Positions 23,095 through 30,243 of a stretch of 30,323 nt of DNA are shown in pieces. A program made the translations under genes and the position numbers. Positions within the stretch are counted from its first letter, which is position 1. The number at the start of each line of letters is the position of its first letter. The notes under the pieces are model-generated. The model ran no database searches and was not told the origin of the DNA. It was given only the letters and a program-made list of their open reading frames with translations. This stretch comes from Clostridia bacterium (GTDB lineage: Bacteria; Bacillota; Clostridia; Oscillospirales; Acutalibacteraceae), in NCBI GenBank assembly GCA_900767025.1, contig CAAFXS010000086.1, positions 1 to 30,323 on the forward strand, in the 5' to 3' direction.

Positions 23095-24576
23095 ATGAGT
23101 GAATACGGTGCAAAATTTGTTAAAGAGGGTTTGACCTTCGATGATGTTCTGCTTATTCCTGCCGAGTCCGATGTGACTCCCGACAAGGTACAGCTTCAAA
23201 CTAAGCTTACAAAGGATATTACCCTTAATATCCCGCTTATGACCGCCGCAATGGATACTGTTACGGAATCCCGTATGGCAATCGCTATTGCCCGTGAAGG
23301 CGGTATCGGTGTTATTCACAAAAATATGACTATTGAGGACCAGGCAACAGAGGTTGACAAGGTTAAAAGGTCTGAAAACGGTGTTATTACAAATCCGTTT
23401 TTTCTTTCACCCGACCATCTTGCCTCCGATGCAGAGGCTCTTATGAACAAATATCGTATCAGCGGTGTACCTATCTGTGAGGATGACGGTACTCTTGTAG
23501 GTATTCTTACAAACCGTGATATGCGTTTTATGAGCGATTACAGCGTTAAAATTTCCACAGTTATGACTCCAAAGGACCAGCTTGTTACTGCCAAGGAGGG
23601 CACAACCCTTGAGGAAGCCAAGAAAATTCTTATGGGCTCAAAGGTTGAAAAGCTTCCTCTTGTTGACAAAAACGGCAGGCTTACAGGTCTTGTTACCATC
23701 AAGGATATTGAAAAAAGCGTTAAGTATCCTAACACCGCAAGGGATAAGGATGGCAGACTTCTTTGTGCAGCCGCTTTGGGCGTAACCGATGATGTTCTTG
23801 TTCGTGCCAAGGCTCTTGCAGACGCAGGTGTTGACGCATTTGTTCTTGACTCTGCTCACGGTCACAGCAAGAATATTATGAAATCCGTTGAGCTTGTTAA
23901 AAATGCTTTCCCCGAAATTTCACTTATTGCAGGTAATGTTGCAACTGCAGACGCAACAGAGGCTCTGATTAAAGCAGGTGCCGATGCCGTTAAGGTTGGT
24001 ATCGGCCCCGGTTCAATTTGTACCACACGAATTGTTGCAGGTATCGGTGTTCCCCAGATTACTGCAATTTACGATTCTGCCGAAAGAGCAGACAAATACG
24101 GTATTCCCGTTATCGCCGACGGCGGTATCAAGTACAGCGGTGAAATCGTTAAGGCTATTGCAGCAGGCGGTTCGGTTGTTATGGTTGGTTCCCTTGTTGC
24201 AGGCTGTGAAGAGTCTCCCGGTGATACGGAAATTTATCAGGGTCGTCAGTTTAAGGTTTATCGCGGTATGGGTTCACTTGGTGCTATGAACAAGGGCAGT
24301 GCCGACCGTTATTTCCAGAAGGGCACAAAGAAATTTGTTCCCGAGGGTGTCGAGGGTCGTGTGCCTTATAAGGGAGCTTTAGGCGATACAGTTTATCAGA
24401 TGATGGGCGGTCTGCGTTCAGGTATGGGCTACTGCGGATGCCACACAATTGAGGAGCTTCGTACTAATGCAAGATTTATAAAGATTACAGGAGCAGGTCT
24501 TGCAGAAAGCCATCCTCACGATGTTTCCATTACCAAGGAAGCTCCTAACTACTCTGCTGCTTCACATCAGGATTGA
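23095..24576 (+). CDS. guaB: Inosine-5'-monophosphate dehydrogenase
   Basis: The 493-residue enzyme oxidises IMP to XMP with NAD, the committed step to GMP. The TIM barrel begins with FVKEGLTFDDVLLIPAESDV and is interrupted by two CBS domains (about 95-210) that sense nucleotides. The catalytic Cys309 lies in the loop GPGSICTTRIV, and the flap includes GMGSLGAM and the Arg of EGVEGRVPYKG. CGGAGGG precedes the ATG. It has its own promoter and a strong terminator, so it is transcribed alone or with the upstream operon. Confidence 0.98.
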   Translation: MSEYGAKFVKEGLTFDDVLLIPAESDVTPDKVQLQTKLTKDITLNIPLMTAAMDTVTESRMAIAIAREGGIGVIHKNMTIEDQATEVDKVKRSENGVITNPFFLSPDHLASDAEALMNKYRISGVPICEDDGTLVGILTNRDMRFMSDYSVKISTVMTPKDQLVTAKEGTTLEEAKKILMGSKVEKLPLVDKNGRLTGLVTIKDIEKSVKYPNTARDKDGRLLCAAALGVTDDVLVRAKALADAGVDAFVLDSAHGHSKNIMKSVELVKNAFPEISLIAGNVATADATEALIKAGADAVKVGIGPGSICTTRIVAGIGVPQITAIYDSAERADKYGIPVIADGGIKYSGEIVKAIAAGGSVVMVGSLVAGCEESPGDTEIYQGRQFKVYRGMGSLGAMNKGSADRYFQKGTKKFVPEGVEGRVPYKGALGDTVYQMMGGLRSGMGYCGCHTIEELRTNARFIKITGAGLAESHPHDVSITKEAPNYSAASHQD

Positions 24577-24590
24577 TTTTAACATATTTC

Positions 24591-24614
24591 CGGGGCAGTT
24601 ATCTGCCCCGTTTT
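24591..24614 (+). terminator. guaB terminator
   Basis: CGGGGCAG pairs perfectly with CTGCCCCG around four bases (TTAT) and is followed by TTTT. The T run is short, so some readthrough into the next gene is possible. Confidence 0.85.
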
Positions 24615-24628
24615 AAGGTTGTGCTGAT

Positions 24629-25465
24629 ATGGCTGAAAAAGTCTCAAAATGGGCTAAATTCAAAAGATTTCTAAAAAGAAATATGACTCCTACCTGGGCA
24701 AAGCATGTCAGCTATCAGGTTTTTGCCTTTGTTGTTTCAGTGGCGATGGTTATAGGCGTTGCCGATTATGCCGTTACCAAAACTTATGACGGATTGGAGC
24801 TTACTTTCGTGGATAATTTTACAATTACCGCCCATTCGGGAGCATACGGTACGGAAATGAATACAGTGGATTCGGTTAAAGCCGCTATTGACAACGGCGC
24901 ACAGATTGTAGAGGTTGATATTCGCCAGCGTCCCGACGGTACTGTGGTAATGAGTCACGATTTGGTTGTTACCAATAATGACGGCAATCCTTTTGAGGAT
25001 GCACTTGCGCTTTTAAAGGATAGCAGCATTATGGTCAACCTTGATATCAAGGACACAAAAGCCTTGAACAATCTTCACAGCCTGCTTGTGGAATATAATG
25101 TCCTTGACCGCTCGTTTTTAACGGGAATTGAAACTATTAATGTTAAAGCGGTTAAAGAGTCTGACTGTGCCGATATGGATTATTATCTTAACTATATGCC
25201 CTCACGCCCCAAGGTTTTCTTTGATGAATACAGGCAAAAGCTAATTGAGCTGCTTGAGGAAACAGGTGCCGTCGGAATTAACTGTAATTATAAGTATGCC
25301 AACAGCCAGCTTTCAACACTGCTTCATAAAAAAGGATATAAGCTTTCGGTTTGGACGGTTGATACCCGCCGTAAAGCAAAAAAGATGCTGGCAATCAAGC
25401 CCGATAACATCACAACAAGACAACCGGAAATGATTGAGGATGTTATAGCAAATTGGGGCGAATAA
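24629..25465 (+). CDS. Membrane-anchored glycerophosphodiester phosphodiesterase-like protein
   Basis: The 278-residue protein has a basic N-terminus, one TM helix (about 29-48) and a GDPD-type TIM barrel outside. Typical residues are Glu95 and Asp97 in VEVDIRQRPDG and His110 in MSHD, the metal and catalytic positions. The usual HRG is HSG (69-71), the ENT motif reads EMNT, and the C-terminal VWTVD is intact. GDPDs split glycerophosphodiesters into glycerol-3-phosphate and an alcohol, and could act on lipids or teichoic acid outside the cell. No convincing promoter lies between it and guaB, so it may depend on readthrough. Confidence 0.82.
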   Translation: MAEKVSKWAKFKRFLKRNMTPTWAKHVSYQVFAFVVSVAMVIGVADYAVTKTYDGLELTFVDNFTITAHSGAYGTEMNTVDSVKAAIDNGAQIVEVDIRQRPDGTVVMSHDLVVTNNDGNPFEDALALLKDSSIMVNLDIKDTKALNNLHSLLVEYNVLDRSFLTGIETINVKAVKESDCADMDYYLNYMPSRPKVFFDEYRQKLIELLEETGAVGINCNYKYANSQLSTLLHKKGYKLSVWTVDTRRKAKKMLAIKPDNITTRQPEMIEDVIANWGE

Positions 25466-25480
25466 AAATGAAAAAAAGTC

Positions 25481-25509
25481 TTGACTATCTAATTAACTTG
25501 TGATATATT
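25481..25509 (+). promoter_or_regulatory. Promoter of the tRNA-Thr/Tyr/Pro cluster
   Basis: TTGACT (25481-25486) and TATATT (25504-25509) have a 17-base spacer; the tRNA-Thr gene starts 19 bases later. Confidence 0.8.
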
Positions 25510-25527
25510 ATTAGAGCGTTGAGATAC

Positions 25528-25603
25528 GCTGGTGTAGCTCAGTTGGTAGAGCAGCTGATTTGTAATCAGCAGGTCAGGGGTTCGAGTCCGTTCACCAGCT
25601 CCA
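25528..25603 (+). tRNA. tRNA-Thr (anticodon TGT)
   Basis: The acceptor stem GCTGGTG pairs with CACCAGC. The anticodon arm GCTGA-TTTGTAA-TCAGC gives TGT, the T-loop is TTCGAGT and CCA is encoded. It is the first of three co-transcribed tRNAs. Confidence 0.97.
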
Positions 25604-25605
25604 TA

Positions 25606-25635
25606 AAACTACCGTGTCAAATGGTGTGGTAGTTT
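25606..25635 (+). repeat. Intercistronic hairpin between tRNA-Thr and tRNA-Tyr
   Basis: AAACTACC (25606-25613) pairs perfectly with GGTAGTTT (25628-25635). There is no T-tract, so a processing stem in the tRNA precursor is more likely than a terminator. Confidence 0.6.
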
Positions 25636-25641
25636 AAATAA

Positions 25642-25726
25642 GGAGGAGTTCCCGAGTGGCCAAAGGGAACAGACTGTAAATCTGTCGTCAGTGACTTCGG
25701 TGGTTCGAATCCACCCTCCTCCACCA
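25642..25726 (+). tRNA. tRNA-Tyr (anticodon GTA)
   Basis: The 85-base gene has acceptor stem GGAGGAG/CTCCTCC, anticodon arm ACAGA-CTGTAAA-TCTGT with GTA, a long variable arm as expected for Tyr, T-loop TTCGAAT and encoded CCA. Confidence 0.97.
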
Positions 25727-25728
25727 AA

Positions 25729-25764
25729 TTAACGAGTACCCCGAGCAATCTTGGTACTCGTTAA
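25729..25764 (+). repeat. Intercistronic hairpin between tRNA-Tyr and tRNA-Pro
   Basis: TTAACGAGTACC (25729-25740) pairs perfectly over 12 bases with GGTACTCGTTAA (25753-25764). It lacks a T-tract and lies six bases before tRNA-Pro, so it looks like a processing signal or weak terminator. Confidence 0.6.
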
Positions 25765-25770
25765 TAATAT

Positions 25771-25848
25771 CGAGGTGTAACTCAGTTTGGCTAGAGTGCC
25801 TGCTTTGGGAGCAGGATGCCGCAGGTTCAAGTCCTGTCACCTCGACCA
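25771..25848 (+). tRNA. tRNA-Pro (anticodon TGG)
   Basis: The acceptor stem CGAGGTG pairs with CACCTCG. The anticodon arm CCTGC-TTTGGGA-GCAGG gives TGG, the T-loop is TTCAAGT and CCA is encoded. A 13-base antisense copy of its T-arm lies just past the terminator. Confidence 0.97.
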
Positions 25849-25849
25849 T

Positions 25850-25884
25850 AAAAAGCAGATACCCGTTTGGGTATCTGCTTTTTA
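25850..25884 (+). terminator. Bidirectional terminator after the tRNA cluster
   Basis: AAAAAGCAGATACCC pairs perfectly with GGGTATCTGCTTTTT around GTTT. The A-rich and T-rich flanks suit both the tRNA cluster (+) and the converging PfkB-kinase operon (-). Confidence 0.92.
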
Positions 25885-25896
25885 TATTTGATATAA

Positions 25897-25909
25897 ACAG
25901 GACTTGAAC
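25897..25909 (-). repeat. Antisense T-arm remnant of tRNA-Pro(TGG)
   Basis: ACAGGACTTGAAC is the exact reverse complement of tRNA-Pro bases 25825-25837 (the T-loop and both T-stem strands in part). It lies 12 bases past the terminator, the same relative place as the antisense ends of the foldback elements at 3797 and 28721, but no hairpin core or direct copy follows. Confidence 0.6.
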
Positions 25910-25948
25910 TGTGTTTTTTATTCTGGCACATAAATCGTTCCCTGCACA

Positions 25949-26845
25949 TTAACATTTAAAATCGGAATAGAATTTTGATATATATTCCTCAATATCTTTT
26001 CTGTCGGCTTTAATGGGACCGGGGGTTTCCATTTTCAGTGACACGGTTGCAGTGGCATTCAGCAGTGCTTTTTCAACCGGGTAATTCAGCCTTTCGTTTA
26101 TGTGTGCGGCAAAGGTTGTGTCGCCCCTGCCTGTTCTTCCGCTGAGGTTTCTTGCTCGGATAGGGCAGGTGTAGATTTTCTTTCCGTCATAAACAAGCAC
26201 CTCTGTGTTGTGGGTTATCAGCACTTCCTTTGCGCCCATTTCCCAAAGGATTTTTGCAGCCTTTTCCCTATCATCCGTGCCGGTCATTATTTCCGCCTCT
26301 GCGGCATCTGTCTTGAGATATGTAATATAAGGCAGGATTTCCTTTTTGTCCGCCCAATCCTCAAAATACATTGAGCCGTTTTTCATATCTGCATGTCGAA
26401 GGCAAGCCTGAACATCAAGGGCAACAGCGCCCTTTTTTGAACATTCAATAATCATATCATTTGGGAATTCACCGTAAAGCAAGCCAGCGAAATGATAAAT
26501 TTTTGCATCAACACTCGGCAAGTCATCAATAGTGAAGGGCTCTGCACAGGAAAGGCAGGCGCTGTTCCTTTTCTCTTTATCCGCAGTGAAATACTCATTT
26601 CTCATGGTTGTTGAGTCACTGCAGAATGAACAGTAAACATCCTCATTGTTTATCGTAAAGCTGTCAAGCCTGTCCCTGTCCTTTTCTGCAAGCTTTGTAA
26701 CCGCACCCGTGCTGTGACCCAGTGCGAAGGCAGACGCCGATGAAAAAAGAACGGCGCCTCCGCAAATCTCATTCAGATTTTTCAAATGGTCAATGTTAAA
26801 ATCCTTTGTGATGTGACCGATAATAAGACTGTCGTAATGTTTCAT
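25949..26845 (-). CDS. PfkB-family carbohydrate kinase
   Basis: The 298-residue protein starts HYDSLIIGHITKD, has an N-terminal GG motif (ICGGAVLFSS) and the C-terminal PfkB signature SGRTGRGDTTFAAH with catalytic Asp242 (GRGD instead of GAGD). It would phosphorylate a sugar or polyol, with unknown specificity. The middle part is Cys-rich (CSFC, CLSC). It is the third gene of a minus-strand operon after a PI-PLC-like and an MBL-fold gene; AAGGAG precedes the ATG. A cyclitol such as inositol is a tempting substrate given the PI-PLC-like gene, but this is inference. Confidence 0.88.
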   Translation of the reverse strand: MKHYDSLIIGHITKDFNIDHLKNLNEICGGAVLFSSASAFALGHSTGAVTKLAEKDRDRLDSFTINNEDVYCSFCSDSTTMRNEYFTADKEKRNSACLSCAEPFTIDDLPSVDAKIYHFAGLLYGEFPNDMIIECSKKGAVALDVQACLRHADMKNGSMYFEDWADKKEILPYITYLKTDAAEAEIMTGTDDREKAAKILWEMGAKEVLITHNTEVLVYDGKKIYTCPIRARNLSGRTGRGDTTFAAHINERLNYPVEKALLNATATVSLKMETPGPIKADRKDIEEYISKFYSDFKC

Positions 26846-26854
26846 TTTTTCTCC

Positions 26855-27544
26855 TTAAACCGTATATGTTGTTCTTTCCTCAGCGCTGATAATTACTGTT
26901 CCTTCCAAATCGTTTTTAGGATTGTAATCTGCTGACTGATGTGTGGCAATTATTTTTGTTTCGGGATAATGCTTTGAAAGCCTAACGGCGTCCTCCACAG
27001 TCATATGCGGACCGTTAAATCCCTTTGGCTTACTGCAATCCGCAAGAACAAGGTCGCTTGTTTCAAAGCATTTCAAAACATTGTCGTTAAACAGGGTGTC
27101 ACCCGTGTAGCAAAGGGTTTTGTCACCCTTGATAATTATTGCATAATCCGTAACCGTGTGCTTCATCGGCAAAAAGCTCAGCTCCATTGAGCCGATGTTA
27201 ATCACCGTGTTCTCGTCAATATCAATCACATTAAAATTAGGATGGTCAAAAAGAATATTGTACCACTGTGTGTCCTCACGGTGAGTGTAAATATTGACCG
27301 TTTGGGATAATTCCTCAAGCAGATACCTGAACACAAGCAGGTCGCTGGTGTGGTCATAGTGCAGATGAGATATGTAAATGTGTTTGATTTTTGTTATGTC
27401 ATCCTCAGCCATAAGCCGTGAAAGTGTTCCGCAGCCCATATCAAGAACGATGCAGTCATCACCGTTTTTAACAAGGTAGCCGCTTGAACAACCGTCACCT
27501 GCCTTGCCGTAAGGTCCGTATTTGCCTAAAATAGTAAGCTCCAT
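26855..27544 (-). CDS. MBL-fold metallohydrolase
   Basis: The 229-residue protein has the metallo-beta-lactamase motif HLHYDH (60-65), a third His in MKHTV (129), Asp149 in YTGDT and a late His in ATHQ. The pattern is closest to the RNase Z/phosphodiesterase-like group. Nothing points to antibiotic hydrolysis, as there is no signal peptide. It starts four bases downstream of the PI-PLC-like stop and ends ten bases before the kinase gene, so translation is probably coupled. Cleavage of a phosphodiester produced by the upstream enzyme is one possibility. Confidence 0.87.
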   Translation of the reverse strand: MELTILGKYGPYGKAGDGCSSGYLVKNGDDCIVLDMGCGTLSRLMAEDDITKIKHIYISHLHYDHTSDLLVFRYLLEELSQTVNIYTHREDTQWYNILFDHPNFNVIDIDENTVINIGSMELSFLPMKHTVTDYAIIIKGDKTLCYTGDTLFNDNVLKCFETSDLVLADCSKPKGFNGPHMTVEDAVRLSKHYPETKIIATHQSADYNPKNDLEGTVIISAEERTTYTV

Positions 27545-27547
27545 TTT

Positions 27548-28441
27548 TTATACCAACCCTTTTTCATACTCTTTTTCAAGCTCCGGCTTAACATTGCCTT
27601 TGAGCAAATTCAGCTTGAGTATAGCTCTTGATTTTGAATAATCACGGGTCATAAAATCGCCTGCAATTATGTTTGACCGCTCCAGATAACGGGGAGTGGC
27701 GGCAATGCCGTTGATGATGGTGTCAAAATGCTTGACTAAATCATCGTCTAATTTTGCAGGTGTGGTTACGCCGATTTCCGTGCCCAGATTAGGCGTTTGC
27801 TGAGTTTGAAACCAGTAAAGGCCGTCAGTTTTGTAATCATCGAAAAATCTTAATGTTTCGTTTGCGAATTTTTCAGCCTTGGCACCGTTTACTGCCTTTT
27901 CCCAGGGTAAAATCTGCTCACAGTTTTTGCTGAATTTGTAATCCTCTTTTTCATTGATTAAAATATATCTTTTTCCGCTTTTTCTGATGTCACCAACGGT
28001 AACCTCATTGATATGCTCAAAATCGCAAAATGCATATTTTTCCGGTTGAATATATTTTTTTAGCAGGGCGTCAACCTTGTTTTTGTCTGCCTTGTAGGTT
28101 AATGTAATGGGACCGAATTTTTGGGGATAGTACTCCCTGATATCCAAAAGAATAAACTCATCGGGATACATATCCAAGGCTTTTTTGATGTCCTTCAGTG
28201 CATTTTCAAACAAATCACCCTTGGTAATTCCGTGGGCTAAAACAATTTCACCCTTTCTGTTTGTGTTAAGACGCAGGCAGTATTGCCTGATGCCGTGCTC
28301 AAACTGAACAAAAAGATTGTCCTTTTGACATTCTGCCATGGCACTCATACCGTAGCTTCCTGCGTTGTGTGCTCCGGGAATAACAAGCCTTGTCAAATTA
28401 ACATCGTCCTTAATATAAGACATCCAATTTGTATAAATCAT
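27548..28441 (-). CDS. PI-PLC X-domain-like phosphodiesterase (cytoplasmic)
   Basis: The 297-residue protein has the PI-PLC X-domain order: NWMSYIKDD, LVIPGAHNAGSYG with the first catalytic His25, EHGIRQYCLRL, then LAHG with the second catalytic His70, and FILLDIREYY. Bacterial PI-PLCs open the phosphodiester of phosphatidylinositol by forming cyclic inositol phosphate. Here the residue after His25 is Asn and the usual Asp before LR is Cys, so activity or substrate may differ. Secreted relatives carry a signal peptide and this one has none. GGTGGGGG precedes the ATG. It is the first gene of its operon. Confidence 0.82.
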   Translation of the reverse strand: MIYTNWMSYIKDDVNLTRLVIPGAHNAGSYGMSAMAECQKDNLFVQFEHGIRQYCLRLNTNRKGEIVLAHGITKGDLFENALKDIKKALDMYPDEFILLDIREYYPQKFGPITLTYKADKNKVDALLKKYIQPEKYAFCDFEHINEVTVGDIRKSGKRYILINEKEDYKFSKNCEQILPWEKAVNGAKAEKFANETLRFFDDYKTDGLYWFQTQQTPNLGTEIGVTTPAKLDDDLVKHFDTIINGIAATPRYLERSNIIAGDFMTRDYSKSRAILKLNLLKGNVKPELEKEYEKGLV

Positions 28442-28474
28442 ATTTCCCCCACCTTAAATTTATTATGTAATTAT

Positions 28475-28503
28475 TTTATCACAAAGCAGGGGGTTAATCA
28501 ATA
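28475..28503 (-). promoter_or_regulatory. Promoter of the PI-PLC/MBL/PfkB operon
   Basis: Read on the minus strand, TTGATT (28503-28498) and TAAAAT (28480-28475) are spaced by exactly 17 bases, about 34 bases before the ATG at 28441. Confidence 0.65.
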
Positions 28504-28541
28504 ACGCTATATTATTTTAATTAAAATGCAAATGTAATATT

Positions 28542-28571
28542 GACTTTTAGTAAAAAAAATGATATTATTGT
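28542..28571 (+). promoter_or_regulatory. tRNA-Pro(CGG) promoter
   Basis: TTGACT at 28542-28547 is a good -35 box. The -10 could be TATTAT (28563-28568, spacer 15) or TATTGT (28566-28571, spacer 18). The tRNA starts 14 to 17 bases later. Confidence 0.6.
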
Positions 28572-28585
28572 ACCTACGGTTGTAC

Positions 28586-28662
28586 CGAGGTGTAGCTCAG
28601 CTTGGTAGAGCGCTGCGTTCGGGACGCAGAGGCCGCAGGTTCAAGTCCTGTCACCTCGACCA
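28586..28662 (+). tRNA. tRNA-Pro (anticodon CGG)
   Basis: The acceptor stem CGAGGTG pairs with CACCTCG. The anticodon arm CTGCG-TTCGGGA-CGCAG gives CGG, the T-loop is TTCAAGT and CCA is encoded at 28660-28662. Its 3' end and T-arm are copied in the element that follows. Confidence 0.97.
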
Positions 28663-28711
28663 ACTTAGCTTGTATTAATTAGAACAACCGTATTAAGTAT
28701 ATTGTTTATAT

Positions 28712-28826
28712 GCCGAGGGGCTTGAACCTGCGGCAGGCTTCTCCAAATCTTTGATTTGGGAGAAACAGTCCGGGGGACTGTTTCGTAGAAGGCTGCATTA
28801 CCGTAGAAGTCCTGTCACCTCGACCA
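28712..28826 (+). repeat. tRNA-Pro-derived foldback element (copy B)
   Basis: Left end: CTTGAACCTGCGGC (28721-28734) is the exact reverse complement of tRNA-Pro(CGG) bases 28632-28645, and the preceding GCCGAGG resembles antisense acceptor sequence with bases missing. Core: 28741-28768 matches the core of copy A at 27 of 28 bases; GGACTGTTTCGTAG (28775-28788) is identical. The hairpin AAACAGTCC-GGG-GGACTGTTT is perfect here, whereas in copy A about 66 bases occupy its loop. Right end: AAGTCCTGTCACCTCGACCA (28807-28826) is a 20-base direct copy of tRNA-Pro 28643-28662. Confidence 0.85.
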
Positions 28827-28843
28827 GTAAATTGAATATCTAT

Positions 28844-28919
28844 CGGGGTGTAGCGCAGGTGGTAGCGCACCAGACTGGGGGTCTGGGGGCCGCAAGTTCA
28901 AGTCTTGTCACTCCGACCA
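28844..28919 (+). tRNA. tRNA-Pro (anticodon GGG)
   Basis: The acceptor stem CGGGGTG pairs with CACTCCG (one G-U). The anticodon arm CCAGA-CTGGGGG-TCTGG gives GGG, the T-loop is TTCAAGT and CCA is encoded. It lies 17 bases after the foldback element and has no obvious promoter of its own, so it probably depends on readthrough from tRNA-Pro(CGG). Confidence 0.96.
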
Positions 28920-28920
28920 A

Positions 28921-28960
28921 AAGACCTTAGACAGCATTAAGCTATCTAAGGTCTTGTTTT
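28921..28960 (+). terminator. Terminator after tRNA-Pro(GGG)
   Basis: AAGACCTTAGA (28921-28931) pairs perfectly with TCTAAGGTCTT (28945-28955), followed by GTTTT. Confidence 0.85.
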
Positions 28961-29059
28961 ATGCGAAAAAAATGGCTTAAACACAGGGGTTTCAGCATTT
29001 ATAATCAATAATAAATACTCATACGAAGTTATACAAACTATACACAAAATTAAATTTTT

Positions 29060-29100
29060 GGGGTAGATTTTAGGGGTATAAGGGGTAGATTTTGGGGTAC
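29060..29100. repeat. GGGGTA repeat array between tRNA-Pro and the integrase
   Basis: Two tandem near-copies of GGGGTAGATTTT(A)GGGGTA start at 29060 and 29082, giving four GGGGTA blocks in 41 bases. The array lies 16 bases past the recombinase stop codon and about 140 bases from tRNA-Pro(GGG). Direct repeats beside an integrase are typical of arm-type binding sites, but that role is inference. The rest of 28961-29059 is AT-rich with no other structure noted. Confidence 0.6.
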
Positions 29101-29116
29101 TAAAAACACATTTTTA

Positions 29117-30022
29117 TTATAATTCCAACTTATTTCTCGGATGGTTTTCTGCGAGAATATGTCGGATTTTATTTGTACTTATGTGAGTATAGATTTGAGT
29201 GGTTGTTATTGAACTGTGACCAAGAAGCTGTTGAATGTATCTTATGTTTACATTTTCATCCATCAGCGCCGTTGCGAAAGTATGACGAAACATATGCGGA
29301 GTTATATGTAATTCCACACCGGCAGCTTTCGCATAATCATTAACCATATTTCGTATTGATTGTTCGGAATATCTATTTCCAAATTTATTGATAAAAACAT
29401 AATTATTATTTGAGTCACTAATATCGATATATGTATATAAAAGTCTCGATACTTTATCGTTAGCAATACACATTATGCGTTCCTTTGAACCTTTACCGTA
29501 AATGTAAATTGTGTTGCTTTGAAGGTCAAGACTTTTTCTTTTTAAATTACTGATTTCCGATACTCTCATTCCGGTTGAAAACAATAACTCAATAATTATT
29601 GTGTTTCTCAACGCAACCTTATACTGATAATTGCTATTTGCATTTTCAAGTTTTTTATATGAGTATTTCAAAATAGTCTTGATACTATCAAGAGGAATTG
29701 TTTTTGGCAGAGTTATCGGTTCTTTATATTTGAGTGTGATTTTATGAAATGGATTATACTCAATAATATCTTCAATTTCCATATACCTGTAAAATGCTTT
29801 AATGCTGGCAATTTTCCTTTTTGCACTTTTAGGCTTGTACTGTTTATGTATATAATTGATATATTCAATCAACTGTTCTTTGTTGAGTGAATTTTTATTT
29901 TGCATAAAATCACAAAACTGTTTCAAATCAATTCTGTAAGCCTTGATTGTTAGCTGGCTTAAGCCTTTTGAATTTTCACATACAAGCAAATATTTTTCAA
30001 CTTCTTTTTCAATGTTTTCCAT
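29117..30022 (-). CDS. Tyrosine recombinase (XerC/phage integrase family)
   Basis: The 301-residue protein has a SAM-like core-binding domain (about 1-90) and a catalytic domain with the whole active site: Arg153 in STGMRVSE, Lys177 in GKGSKER, His243 and Arg246 in HMFRHTFA, His269 in LGHSSITTTQ and nucleophile Tyr278 in IYTH. It cuts and rejoins DNA at specific sites. The size is that of Xer-like or small integrases without a large arm-binding domain. TTGGAGG precedes the ATG. Its 3' end faces tRNA-Pro(GGG), and both its position and its AT-rich composition suggest an island integrase rather than the housekeeping XerC. Confidence 0.93.
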   Translation of the reverse strand: MENIEKEVEKYLLVCENSKGLSQLTIKAYRIDLKQFCDFMQNKNSLNKEQLIEYINYIHKQYKPKSAKRKIASIKAFYRYMEIEDIIEYNPFHKITLKYKEPITLPKTIPLDSIKTILKYSYKKLENANSNYQYKVALRNTIIIELLFSTGMRVSEISNLKRKSLDLQSNTIYIYGKGSKERIMCIANDKVSRLLYTYIDISDSNNNYVFINKFGNRYSEQSIRNMVNDYAKAAGVELHITPHMFRHTFATALMDENVNIRYIQQLLGHSSITTTQIYTHISTNKIRHILAENHPRNKLEL

Positions 30023-30243
30023 AATAAAACCTCCAAAAAGATATAATTTTATTATGAATATTATTTATATAAAAGTCGATAAAAACAAACTCGTTTTTAC
30101 AATATTTCTGCATTTATGCCCTGTTTTTATGCTTTTTGGTATTTCCTATTGACAAATTACTAAAAATGTGATAAGGAGAGTTTAAAACTATATGTTATTA
30201 AAAGAGGATAACTTGAAATTATCTTTTAGAAATGGAGAAAAAT

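Noticed and set aside
26855..27544. Beta-lactamase resistance gene
   Set aside because: The fold motif is shared by many hydrolases; no signal peptide is present and the operon context is metabolic.
27548..28441. Secreted virulence-type PI-PLC
   Set aside because: There is no signal peptide and residues next to the catalytic His differ from the classical enzymes, so a cytoplasmic role is more likely.
29060..29100. CRISPR array
   Set aside because: Only two short near-copies, without regular spacers and without cas genes.
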